Position numbers and translations under genes: made by a program. This document shows, piece after piece, positions 34,132 through 40,905 of a stretch of 64,000 bases of DNA. The stretch is taken from positions 1 through 64,000 of the forward strand of contig NZ_JBEWZI010000012.1 in the NCBI RefSeq assembly GCF_040566545.1, in the 5' to 3' direction. This stretch comes from Uliginosibacterium flavum (lineage in GTDB: Bacteria > Pseudomonadota > Gammaproteobacteria > Burkholderiales > Rhodocyclaceae). The number at the start of each line of letters is the position of its first letter. The stretch's first letter is position 1. The notes under the pieces are model-generated. The model saw nothing but the letters and a program-made list of their open reading frames with translations, ran no database searches and was not told the origin of the DNA.

Positions 34132-34719
34132 ATGCACCCGATTCTTGAGCGCAACACCTTCTTCGTCAAAGAACATGTCGGCATGTTCAAGGCCGCCAAC
34201 AATTTCGACATCTTTGATCCCGACAGCAACCAGACCATCCTGCTGTGCCGCGAACCGAACCTCGGCTTCTTCACCAAGATGCTGCGTTTCACCGATTACA
34301 AACGCTACACACCCTTCCATATCGAGATCACCGACACCAGCAACCAGCCAGTGCTGCACATCAAGCGCGGCATCTCGATTTTCCGCTCGACCGTTGAAGT
34401 GCTTGATGCCAAAGGCCAGAAAATCGGCTCCTTCCAGCAGAAGCTGCTGTCGCTCGGTGGCAAGTTCGAAGTGCTAGACGCCAGCGGCAACAGTCTGTGC
34501 TGGCTCAAGGGCTCGTGGAGCAGCTGGGATTTCCGCTTTGAAAAGAACGACAAGCAGATCGCCCAGGTCACCAAGAAATGGGCCGGCATCGGCAAGGAAC
34601 TGTTCACCTCGGCCGACAATTACATGCTGATCATCGACCCGGTCGTACCGAGCCAAGACCCGGTACGCCAGCTGATTCTGGCGGCGGTGATGTGCATCGA
34701 CATGGTGCTGAAAGAGTAA
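34132..34719 (+). CDS. LURP-one/phospholipid-scramblase-related beta-barrel protein
   Basis: The 195-residue protein starts MHPILERNTFFVKEHVGMFK and contains the repeated strand pattern of the LURP1/scramblase-like fold: YDIFDP-type strands, LHIKRGISIFRSTVEVLDAKGQKIG and FEVLDASGNSLCWLKGSW. A C-terminal hydrophobic segment follows (QLILAAVMCIDMVL), which in scramblases is a membrane helix. Bacterial members are of unknown function. It is 89 bases after fghA, with its own ribosome-binding site region, and has no evident functional link. Confidence 0.8.
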   Translation: MHPILERNTFFVKEHVGMFKAANNFDIFDPDSNQTILLCREPNLGFFTKMLRFTDYKRYTPFHIEITDTSNQPVLHIKRGISIFRSTVEVLDAKGQKIGSFQQKLLSLGGKFEVLDASGNSLCWLKGSWSSWDFRFEKNDKQIAQVTKKWAGIGKELFTSADNYMLIIDPVVPSQDPVRQLILAAVMCIDMVLKE

Positions 34720-34728
34720 TCGCACGCT

Positions 34729-34796
34729 ACGCGTCGCAAGTCGCATCGTCATTCCGGACTTGATCCGGAACGCAAGTCGCAAGTCGCAAGTCGGGG
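34729..34796. repeat. GCAAGTC heptamer repeats with interposed palindrome
   Basis: One GCAAGTC unit at 34736 and three at 34772-34792 flank TCATTCCGGACTTGATCCGG, itself a common palindromic repeat. The downstream flank GTCGGGGCGATCATGG recurs after the same heptamers at 56521-56540. Confidence 0.8.
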
Positions 34797-34848
34797 CGAT
34801 CATGGTTGCGGATGCATGTATTCGCGGCTGAAGCCACTCCTGTAAAGA

Positions 34849-34931
34849 CCTGCCCGGAGAGCCGCTCTGCGCCTTGCTCTCCGGGCAATCCGCCGTAAGA
34901 TCCAGGCGGGTGGCGGCTCTTCAGCCTGCCC
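34849..34931. repeat. Palindromic repeat, CTGCAGAGCCGC family
   Basis: CCTGCCCGGAGAGCCGCTCTG is mirrored by GGTGGCGGCTCTTCAGCCTG. It lies just beyond the arsC stop codon on the minus strand and may end the ars transcript. Confidence 0.75.
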
Positions 34932-34934
34932 GGA

Positions 34935-35354
34935 TCAAACCAGCCGTCGCCCCTGCGCGTCCACCACCGCTTCACCATCTTCCTTGCTGAAAGCCGCCTT
35001 CTGTGCGGCGCTCAGAATATCCAGCACGACTTCAGAGGGCCGACACAGGCGCGTACCCAGCTCCGTCACCACAAAGGGGCGGTTGATCAGGATCGGGTAC
35101 TGGCCCATGAAATCGAGCAGCTCCTCGTCGCTGAAGCGGTCTTCCGCGAGGCCTAGTTGTTCATACGGTTCGCATTTATCACGCAGCGCCGCACGTACCG
35201 TCAGGCCTGCGTCGGCGATCAGTTTGACGAGTGTGGCGCGATCCGGCGGGCTGGTGAGATATTCAATCACCGTGGGTTCGATGCCGGCATTGCGGATCAT
35301 GGCGAGGGTGTTGCGCGAAGTGCCGCAGGCGGGATTGTGGTAGATGGTTGTCAT
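34935..35354 (-). CDS. arsC: Arsenate reductase, glutaredoxin-coupled ArsC
   Basis: The enzyme reduces arsenate to arsenite using glutathione/glutaredoxin. The 139-residue protein has the active-site HNPACGTSRNT (Cys10) and the conserved arginine region FMGQYPILINRPFVVTELG. The ATG at 35354 is preceded by eleven perfect GTTCCGA heptamers (35359-35435) where the ribosome-binding site should be; no good Shine-Dalgarno is visible. The reading frame stays open through the repeat, so an N-terminal extension of heptad SELGTRN repeats is possible but unlikely. It is the last gene of the ars operon. Confidence 0.93.
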   Translation of the reverse strand: MTTIYHNPACGTSRNTLAMIRNAGIEPTVIEYLTSPPDRATLVKLIADAGLTVRAALRDKCEPYEQLGLAEDRFSDEELLDFMGQYPILINRPFVVTELGTRLCRPSEVVLDILSAAQKAAFSKEDGEAVVDAQGRRLV

Positions 35355-35358
35355 AGCA

Positions 35359-35435
35359 GTTCCGAGTTCCGAGTTCCGAGTTCCGAGTTCCGAGTTCCGA
35401 GTTCCGAGTTCCGAGTTCCGAGTTCCGAGTTCCGA
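35359..35435. repeat. Eleven perfect tandem heptamers (GTTCCGA) between acr3 and arsC
   Basis: The 77 bases are exactly eleven GTTCCGA copies without a mismatch. They begin four bases before the arsC ATG and end seven bases after the acr3 stop. Perfect identity implies recent expansion by slippage. Because seven is not a multiple of three, each copy changed alters any frame read through the tract. Confidence 0.97.
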
Positions 35436-35442
35436 GTAAATA

Positions 35443-36468
35443 TCAGGCTTGGCCTTGTTCGTACCAGCCCTTGCTGGCATTCACGACGCGCACTACCAGC
35501 AGCATCACCGGCACTTCGATCAGCACACCGACCACGGTGGCCAGTGCCGCGCCGGATTCGAAACCGTAGAGGCTGATCGCCGCCGCGACGGCCAGCTCGA
35601 AAAAATTCGATGCACCGATCAGAGCGGAAGGGCACGCCACGTTGTGCTTCTCGCCAAGCTGGCGGTTGAGCCAATAAGCCAGCGCCGAATTGAAGAAGAC
35701 CTGGATCAGGATTGGCACGGCAAGCAGGGCAATGACCAGCGGCTGATCGATGATGGCCTTGCCCTGAAAAGCAAACAACAGCACCAGAGTAAGCAGCAGC
35801 GCGCTGATCGACCAGGGGCCGATTTTCTCCATGACCGCATCGAAAGCGGCCTGGCCTTTGGCCAGCAAGGCACGGCGGGCAAGCTGGGCGAGAATCACCG
35901 GAATCACGATGTACAGCACGACCGAGGTAAACAGTGTGTCCCAGGGCACGCTGATGCTCGCCACGCCCAGCAGCAGCGCAACCAGCGGGGCGAAGGCCAC
36001 AACCATGATGGAATCATTGAGCGCAACCTGACTCAGGGTGAACAGCGGATCGCCATTGGTGAGGCGGCTCCACACGAAAACCATCGCGGTACAGGGCGCG
36101 GCGGCGAGCAGGATCAGGCCGGCGATGTAGCTGTCGAGCTGCTCGGCCGGCAGCCACTGGGCAAACAGGGTGCGGATGAACAGCCAGCCGAGGAAGGCCA
36201 TCGAGAAGGGCTTGACCAGCCAGTTCACGAACAGCGTCACGCCGATCCCCTTGGCATGCTGACGCACCTGATGCAGCGCGCCGAAATCCACCTTGAGCAG
36301 CATCGGGATGATCATCACCCAGATCAAGAAGCCAACCGGCAGGTTCACCTTGGCGACTTCCAGCGCGCCGACGGCTTGCACGGCGGAGGGGAAAGCCTGT
36401 CCGAGCAGCACGCCGACGATGATGCACAGGAAGACCCAGACGGTCAGATAGCGTTCGAAGAGGTTCAT
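35443..36468 (-). CDS. acr3: ACR3-family arsenite efflux transporter
   Basis: The 341-residue permease has ten predicted membrane helices and extrudes arsenite (as an anion or with proton exchange). The conserved essential cysteine is in AAPCTAMVFVWSRL and the paired motif ALIGASNFFELAVAAA is intact. It begins NLFERYLTVWVFLCIIVGV, typical of ACR3. It follows the phosphatase-type arsC after 79 bases containing a small hairpin. Confidence 0.97.
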   Translation of the reverse strand: MNLFERYLTVWVFLCIIVGVLLGQAFPSAVQAVGALEVAKVNLPVGFLIWVMIIPMLLKVDFGALHQVRQHAKGIGVTLFVNWLVKPFSMAFLGWLFIRTLFAQWLPAEQLDSYIAGLILLAAAPCTAMVFVWSRLTNGDPLFTLSQVALNDSIMVVAFAPLVALLLGVASISVPWDTLFTSVVLYIVIPVILAQLARRALLAKGQAAFDAVMEKIGPWSISALLLTLVLLFAFQGKAIIDQPLVIALLAVPILIQVFFNSALAYWLNRQLGEKHNVACPSALIGASNFFELAVAAAISLYGFESGAALATVVGVLIEVPVMLLVVRVVNASKGWYEQGQA

Positions 36469-36497
36469 GTCATTTCATTTCCGAAGGTGGGCAAGTT

Positions 36498-36526
36498 GTG
36501 GGAGCGACGTGGACGTCGCTCCCACA
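36498..36526. repeat. Hairpin in the arsC2-acr3 gap
   Basis: GTGGGAGCGACGTGGACGTCGCTCCCAC is an almost perfect inverted repeat (GTGGGAGCGACG and CGTCGCTCCCAC). It lies between co-transcribed genes and may tune acr3 expression or protect the upstream mRNA. Confidence 0.8.
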
Positions 36527-36547
36527 GCGCGGATGGCCGCGTTTGTG

Positions 36548-37042
36548 TTACGCCGGCCTGGCGCCAATTTCGTCCAGGCTGGTCTTGAGTGCCAGGTGTT
36601 CCAGCTTGCTGTCCGGCAGACTCACCAGAAATTCCACGCGACGCTTGATCTGCGCGAAGATTTTCACGAATGAGGCGCGTTCTTCGGCCTCCGTCGTGCC
36701 GTGCGGGTCTTCGTAGCCCCAGTGCGCCGTGGCGGGATGGCCGGGCCACATCGGGCAGACTTCACCGGCCGCGTTGCCACACACAGTAATAATGATGTCC
36801 ATCTGCGGCGCGTCCGGGCCTTCGAATTCGGTCCAGCTCTTGGAACGCAGGCCGCTGGTGTCGTAGCCGATTTCATTGAGCAGGGCGATGGCATGCGGAT
36901 TGACGCGGCCGTTCGGCTTGCTGCCCGCCGAGAACGTGCGGAAACGCCCCTTGCCGAGCACGCTCAGCAAGCCTTCACTCATCACGCTGCGCGCCGAATT
37001 ACCGGTACACAGAAACAATACGTTGAATACCTTTTCGCTCAT
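36548..37042 (-). CDS. arsC: Arsenate reductase, low-molecular-weight phosphatase type
   Basis: The 164-residue protein has the phosphatase P-loop LFLCTGNSARS (Cys12), and the second catalytic region with VCGNAAGEVCPMWPGHPATAHWGYEDP. That pattern is of the thioredoxin- or mycothiol-independent ArsC/arsenate-phosphatase group common in ars operons with arsI. It reduces arsenate to arsenite. Having both ArsC types in one operon gives two electron-donor routes. It starts 20 bases after the arsI-like gene. Confidence 0.93.
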   Translation of the reverse strand: MSEKVFNVLFLCTGNSARSVMSEGLLSVLGKGRFRTFSAGSKPNGRVNPHAIALLNEIGYDTSGLRSKSWTEFEGPDAPQMDIIITVCGNAAGEVCPMWPGHPATAHWGYEDPHGTTEAEERASFVKIFAQIKRRVEFLVSLPDSKLEHLALKTSLDEIGARPA

Positions 37043-37062
37043 TTCAGAATTCCTTTCAGGTT

Positions 37063-37545
37063 TCAGCAGCAGCCACTGCCGGGGGCGCAGCTGTTTTTCG
37101 GGGTGATTTTCATGGCCACCGGCTGCAGCGCCGGGGTGCAGCAGGCACTGGATTCGGCCAGCGCTTCACCGCGATTGAATGTCGGAATTGTTGCAAGCGT
37201 GTGATAGCCCTCCCAGGCGATACCGGATGGATCGCGCGCCCAGTGCTTGTCGGATTCGCTGTAACAGCAAGCCATGCCCGGTTCGCTGACCGCTGCCGCA
37301 TCCGCCGCCTTGAATTGCGCCTGCAGGGCCACGAGCTCCTCGGCGTTATCGACCTGAATGCCCAGATGATCGACGCCGACGGCGGCGCCACGCTGCGAGA
37401 TGGCGAAATTAATGCGCGGGTCTTCGAGCATCCATTTTGCGTAGTCACTTTTGACGACGCTAGGCTCGGCGCCAAACATCGCACTGTAGAACTGCAGGCT
37501 ATGAGCCAGATCTTCGACGGCGACGTGAACGTGGAAACGTTTCAT
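37063..37545 (-). CDS. arsI: ArsI/CadI-family glyoxalase-fold metalloenzyme (putative C-As lyase)
   Basis: The 160-residue vicinal-oxygen-chelate protein begins KRFHVHVAVEDL, with a metal-binding His. It has the vicinal cysteines GMACCYSESDKHWARDP used by ArsI to hold trivalent organoarsenicals, and a Glu ligand in GIAWEGYHT. ArsI cleaves the carbon-arsenic bond of methylarsenite with Fe(II) and O2. The C-terminal tail holds extra Cys pairs (SACCTP, CAPGSGCC) that may bind arsenic or metal. Its ATG overlaps the arsR stop as ATGA. A CadI-type cadmium role cannot be excluded. Confidence 0.88.
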   Translation of the reverse strand: MKRFHVHVAVEDLAHSLQFYSAMFGAEPSVVKSDYAKWMLEDPRINFAISQRGAAVGVDHLGIQVDNAEELVALQAQFKAADAAAVSEPGMACCYSESDKHWARDPSGIAWEGYHTLATIPTFNRGEALAESSACCTPALQPVAMKITPKNSCAPGSGCC

Positions 37546-37880
37546 GATTTTTTCTCCGTGGGGCAGCAGGGGGCAACAACAAGGGGCAAACACGGCTCAC
37601 CGGCACAGCAGTTTTCACTGAGGAAGCCGAGCAGGCTGTTCATGGCGATGAAATTCGCCGAGTAGTGGATGAAGCGTCCGTCCTGCCGCGCCTCGATCAG
37701 CCCGGCTTGGGTCAGCGTTTTGAGGTGAAAGGACAGGGTAGCGTTGGCCAAATCGAGGGCTTCGGCGATCTTGCCGACCGCCATGCCGGCCGCGCCCTGC
37801 TGGACGAGCAGACGAAACACGGCCAGACGGTTTTCCTGGGCGAGGGCGGCGAGCTGCGTGACGGCTTGATTTGATTCCAT
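37542..37880 (-). CDS. arsR: Arsenical resistance repressor ArsR
   Basis: The 112-residue winged-helix repressor has the HTH segment LDLANATLSFHLKTLTQAGLIEAR and wing RQDGRFIHYSAN. Arsenite-binding cysteines are in the C-terminal tail (Cys91, Cys92, Cys97 in NCCAGEPC, plus APCC at 105-106), as in the Acidithiobacillus ferrooxidans type, rather than in the DNA-binding helix as in the R773 type. It is the first gene of the operon and an inverted repeat lies directly before the start codon. Confidence 0.93.
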   Translation of the reverse strand: MESNQAVTQLAALAQENRLAVFRLLVQQGAAGMAVGKIAEALDLANATLSFHLKTLTQAGLIEARQDGRFIHYSANFIAMNSLLGFLSENCCAGEPCLPLVVAPCCPTEKKS

Positions 37881-37881
37881 G

Positions 37882-37899
37882 TTTCCAAGTATATGGAAA
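37882..37899. promoter_or_regulatory. Putative ArsR operator
   Basis: TTTCCAAGTATATGGAAA is an inverted repeat (TTTCCA...TGGAAA) two bases before the arsR start codon on the minus strand. Position and symmetry suit autoregulation of the ars operon. Confidence 0.6.
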
Positions 37900-37924
37900 T
37901 GATTGCGAATTTGGAAGCTGAAAG

Positions 37925-38050
37925 TTGATGGCTGGAGAGCCGCTCACAGATTCCCTCTTCAGGCATGAGCCTCGTACCGCGATGACTGGCGAGGATCTAC
38001 GAGCACCCTGCCTGCAGAAGTCCGGCAGATGCGGCTCTCGCGGTCATACA
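37925..38050. repeat. Gap with degenerate palindromic repeats
   Basis: GGAGAGCCGCTCACAG at 37938 and CCTGCCTGCAGAAGTCCGGC with GATGCGGCTCTCGCGG (38008-38042) belong to the CTGCAGAGCCGC family. No gene is visible between arsR and the terminator at 38145. Confidence 0.55.
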
Positions 38051-38144
38051 GGGGCGGTCTTTGTCATTAACCGGGCAGCGACTCGATGCGTGAGGAGCCA
38101 TGCTTATCCCCCTGAAAGCCGGCCCGTCCTTGGTGGAAGGACGT

Positions 38145-38171
38145 AAAAAAACCCGCCGCAGCGGGTTTTCC
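38145..38171 (-). terminator. Rho-independent terminator of the PEP-CTERM gene
   Basis: On the minus strand AAAACCCGCTGCGGCGGGTTTTTTT forms a tight GC stem followed by a T run, 17 bases past the stop codon at 38188. Confidence 0.9.
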
Positions 38172-38187
38172 TGGTGCCGGACGACGC

Positions 38188-38763
38188 TCAGGCTTGCTGA
38201 CGACGGCGGGCAGTCACGCCCAGCAGGCCGAGGCCGGCCAACAGCATGGCGTAAGTGGAAGGCTCCGGTACGGCCGCAACACTCATCTGCCAGTTACTGG
38301 CGGAAACAACCGGCGATCCGGACGCTCTCGCAACGTTACCGCCAAACCAGCTTTCGTAACTGTTCTGGCTGCTGTCCAGCCAGATATCAGCGTTGTTCGT
38401 GTAGCCGTGGGTCGGGTCAATATTCCAGCCGCTGGCCGCGCCATTACTGAAGCTCATCGCGATCGTGAAACCCGAAGTGGTGATCACGTTGTTGAAAGCA
38501 TTGTGGCCATCCTGAAACTGCCAGGTGATACCAGCATTCACTGCACTGCTTGAGGTGAGGATTGAGCCCGTACCAGACGCATCCAGCAAGCTGGAGTCAA
38601 AAGATACCAGGCCGGTGATCCGGTCGGTCGTGCTGAATGCGCCGGAAACGCTGGTGAACGTCGGGCCAGTCAGGGTGTAGGTCAGCTGCTCGGCTTGGGC
38701 CGGGCCCGCAATCAGCAGTGTTGCCGCTGATGCGATCAGGAACAGGCGGGAAAAAAGTGCCAT
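38188..38763 (-). CDS. PEP-CTERM sorting-domain protein, unknown function
   Basis: The 191-residue exported protein has a signal peptide (about 1-24, ending AQAEQ) and a beta-rich middle of about 140 residues with alternating Ser/Thr/Gly and aromatic residues. The C-terminal signal is VPEPSTYAMLLAGLGLLG followed by ARRRQQA. It is a probable exosortase substrate, exported and possibly glycosylated or released into an extracellular matrix. The ATG at 38763 has GGAGAG upstream. It has no operon partner. Confidence 0.9.
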   Translation of the reverse strand: MALFSRLFLIASAATLLIAGPAQAEQLTYTLTGPTFTSVSGAFSTTDRITGLVSFDSSLLDASGTGSILTSSSAVNAGITWQFQDGHNAFNNVITTSGFTIAMSFSNGAASGWNIDPTHGYTNNADIWLDSSQNSYESWFGGNVARASGSPVVSASNWQMSVAAVPEPSTYAMLLAGLGLLGVTARRRQQA

Positions 38764-38983
38764 GGGAATCTCTCCATTCGGTTTTTCGCGTGTGGGATTC
38801 ACGCGTTTATGAGTATTGAACTTGCATGTTGCGGCGCAATTGTAAATGGCATGCAACAAACTACGCGTGCAGTGCGTCACAACTTCGTACATTTATCAGG
38901 GCTAGTGATCGGGCGCGAGCTGCACCGGGCCGAACACGCAAAGCGGACAAGCGCAACACATTCCCTTGAGCAAGAGCCTCTGA

Positions 38984-39379
38984 CTACCAGACCTTGATCG
39001 TACGCACGTAGTCGAAGCCCTTGTGGTTCCGATGGCTGCTCCAGGCACGGATCGTGATCTTGGCGGGAACGATGCTGCTGCCGCGGCGTTCGGTTTCGTA
39101 ACGGACCATTTCCACATTGCCGCTCATCGAAGCCGTCACCAGCATGTTGGTGATTTCCTGCTTTTGCCGCGCAACACCAGCAGGCACGTAGATCGTGTTG
39201 TAGGCGGACTCTGTTCCGCCGAATTCTTCCGGCGTCAGCAGGATTTTGAAAAGCTGGCCTTTCGCCACCAGCTCCTCGGCCTCTGATTCCATCCAGACAT
39301 CCGACCAGTCAGCCGCCAGGCTGCCCGTGCTGATCAGCAAACCGGCAAGGGCGAAACACACGGACAGGAGACGTTTCAT
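38984..39379 (-). CDS. Small exported protein, unknown function
   Basis: The 131-residue product has a clear signal peptide (about 1-22, ending GSLAAD) and a compact domain with a Trp-rich start (WSDVWMESEAEEL) and beta-like segments (KITIRAWSSHRNHKGFDYVRTIKVW). There are no cysteines after the signal. A Surface-adhesin-E-like small domain is a weak possibility, as such domains start with W-x-x-V and end in similar strands. GGAG lies upstream of the ATG. It lies just downstream of trhP on the same strand. Confidence 0.7.
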   Translation of the reverse strand: MKRLLSVCFALAGLLISTGSLAADWSDVWMESEAEELVAKGQLFKILLTPEEFGGTESAYNTIYVPAGVARQKQEITNMLVTASMSGNVEMVRYETERRGSSIVPAKITIRAWSSHRNHKGFDYVRTIKVW

Positions 39380-39450
39380 CAGAAAGACCCGGAAGACTGA
39401 ATATGCGAACAACGTCTGTTTGCCGCGACGGTTGACGTGCTGCAAGCCGC

Positions 39451-40794
39451 TTACGCATTGCTCTCGCAACCCCCGCTTTCACAGCCACCCGATCCGCAGC
39501 CGCCAGCGCTTTCGCGTGGTGTCTTTTCATCCTGCGCCATGAAGCGTGTCAGGAAGGCGCCAACGGCTTCCGGGCCGAGGGGCAGCCAGACGCGGTGGCC
39601 GTTGCCGGGCGCGATGGCGGTTTCGCTGCCATCGGCCTTGAGCATGTGGCTCAGGGTGATGCTGCGATTACCGCCGGGCTGCACCAGCTCCAGACGTTCG
39701 CCGACGGCGAAGCGATTCTTCACGTCAACTTCGACACCGCCACGTTCGGCATCGAAACGCAGCACGTCACCCACGTACAGGCTGCGCGCGGATTCGGAAT
39801 TGCCACGCACGTAATTCTGCGTGCTGGCCTCATGGTGGCGCTCGAAGAAACCCGTCGTATAGCCGCGATTGGCGAGGCCGTCGAGCGAGTCGATCAGCGC
39901 TGGATCAAGCGGCTGGCCGGCCACCGCCAGATCAATCGCCGCGCGGTAGGCCTGAGCGGTGCGGGCGACGTAATACGGGCTCTTGGTGCGGCCTTCGATC
40001 TTCAACGAATCGACGCCGATTTCGATCAGTTTCTGTACGTGTTCGATACCGCGCAGATCCTTGGAATTGAGGATGTAGGTGCCGTGCTCGTCTTCTTCGA
40101 TGATATTGAATTCGCCTTCGCGCTTGCCCTTTTCTTCGATCAGATACACGTCGCCACTGGCGTCAGCCTTGCCTTCGCGCACACGGTAATCCCAGCGGCA
40201 CGAGTTGGTGCAGCTGCCCTGATTCGGATCGCGGTGATTGAAGTAGCCAGAGAGCAGGCAGCGGCCCGAATACGCAATGCACAGCGCGCCATGCACAAAA
40301 ACTTCCAACTCGGTGTCCGGGCAGGCCTGGCGGATATCGGCGATTTCGTCGAGCGAGAGTTCGCGCGACAGGATCACGCGACTCACGCCATTGCGTGCCC
40401 AGAATTTCACCGCCGCCGCATTCACGGTATTGGCCTGCACCGACAGGTGAATCGGCTGATCCGGCCATTCCTCGCGCACCATCATCATGAGTCCCGGATC
40501 GGACATGATCAGGGCATCCGGCTTCAGCGCGATCACCGGCGCCATGTCGCGCACGTAAGTCTTGATCTTGGCGCCGTGCGGGAAGATGTTGGAGACGAGG
40601 TAGAACTGCGCACCGGCCGCATGTACGCGGTCGATGCCGGTCTTGAGCACGGCCAGATCACCGAAATCATTATTGCGCACGCGCAGGCTGTAACGCGGCT
40701 GGCCGGCATAGATGGCGGTGGCGCCAAAGGCCAGCGCGGTATCGAGCATGGCCAGGCTGCCGGCAGGGGCGAGGAGTTCAGGGGTGTGGAGCAT
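39451..40794 (-). CDS. trhP: Peptidase U32-family tRNA hydroxylation protein TrhP (YegQ)
   Basis: TrhP/YegQ is needed for prephenate-dependent 5-hydroxylation of uridine 34 in tRNAs. The 447-residue protein starts ELLAPAGSLAMLDTALAFGATAIYAGQPRYSLR and has the U32 signature ELEVFVHGALCIAYSGRCLLSGYFNHRDPNQGSCTNSCRW, including four cysteines likely to bind an iron-sulfur cluster. After about residue 425 it ends with a short Cys-Gly tail of three G-C-rich repeats (GGCGSGGCESGGCESNA), probably a metal-binding extension. Confidence 0.93.
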   Translation of the reverse strand: MLHTPELLAPAGSLAMLDTALAFGATAIYAGQPRYSLRVRNNDFGDLAVLKTGIDRVHAAGAQFYLVSNIFPHGAKIKTYVRDMAPVIALKPDALIMSDPGLMMMVREEWPDQPIHLSVQANTVNAAAVKFWARNGVSRVILSRELSLDEIADIRQACPDTELEVFVHGALCIAYSGRCLLSGYFNHRDPNQGSCTNSCRWDYRVREGKADASGDVYLIEEKGKREGEFNIIEEDEHGTYILNSKDLRGIEHVQKLIEIGVDSLKIEGRTKSPYYVARTAQAYRAAIDLAVAGQPLDPALIDSLDGLANRGYTTGFFERHHEASTQNYVRGNSESARSLYVGDVLRFDAERGGVEVDVKNRFAVGERLELVQPGGNRSITLSHMLKADGSETAIAPGNGHRVWLPLGPEAVGAFLTRFMAQDEKTPRESAGGCGSGGCESGGCESNA

Positions 40795-40905
40795 GTTCGG
40801 TAAACCTTTGAAATACTGTGGAATTCTGTGTTTGTTCGGGTGGAATCTGGCGCGACGGCAGCCTAATATCCCCTGTAAGGACTAATGTTTTGTAAGGATC
40901 TGCGC

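Noticed and set aside
34935..35480. N-terminally extended ArsC with SELGTRN heptad repeats
   Set aside because: The extension is only the in-frame reading of the heptamer tract. The ATG at 35354 gives the normal ArsC length with the active-site cysteine at position 10.
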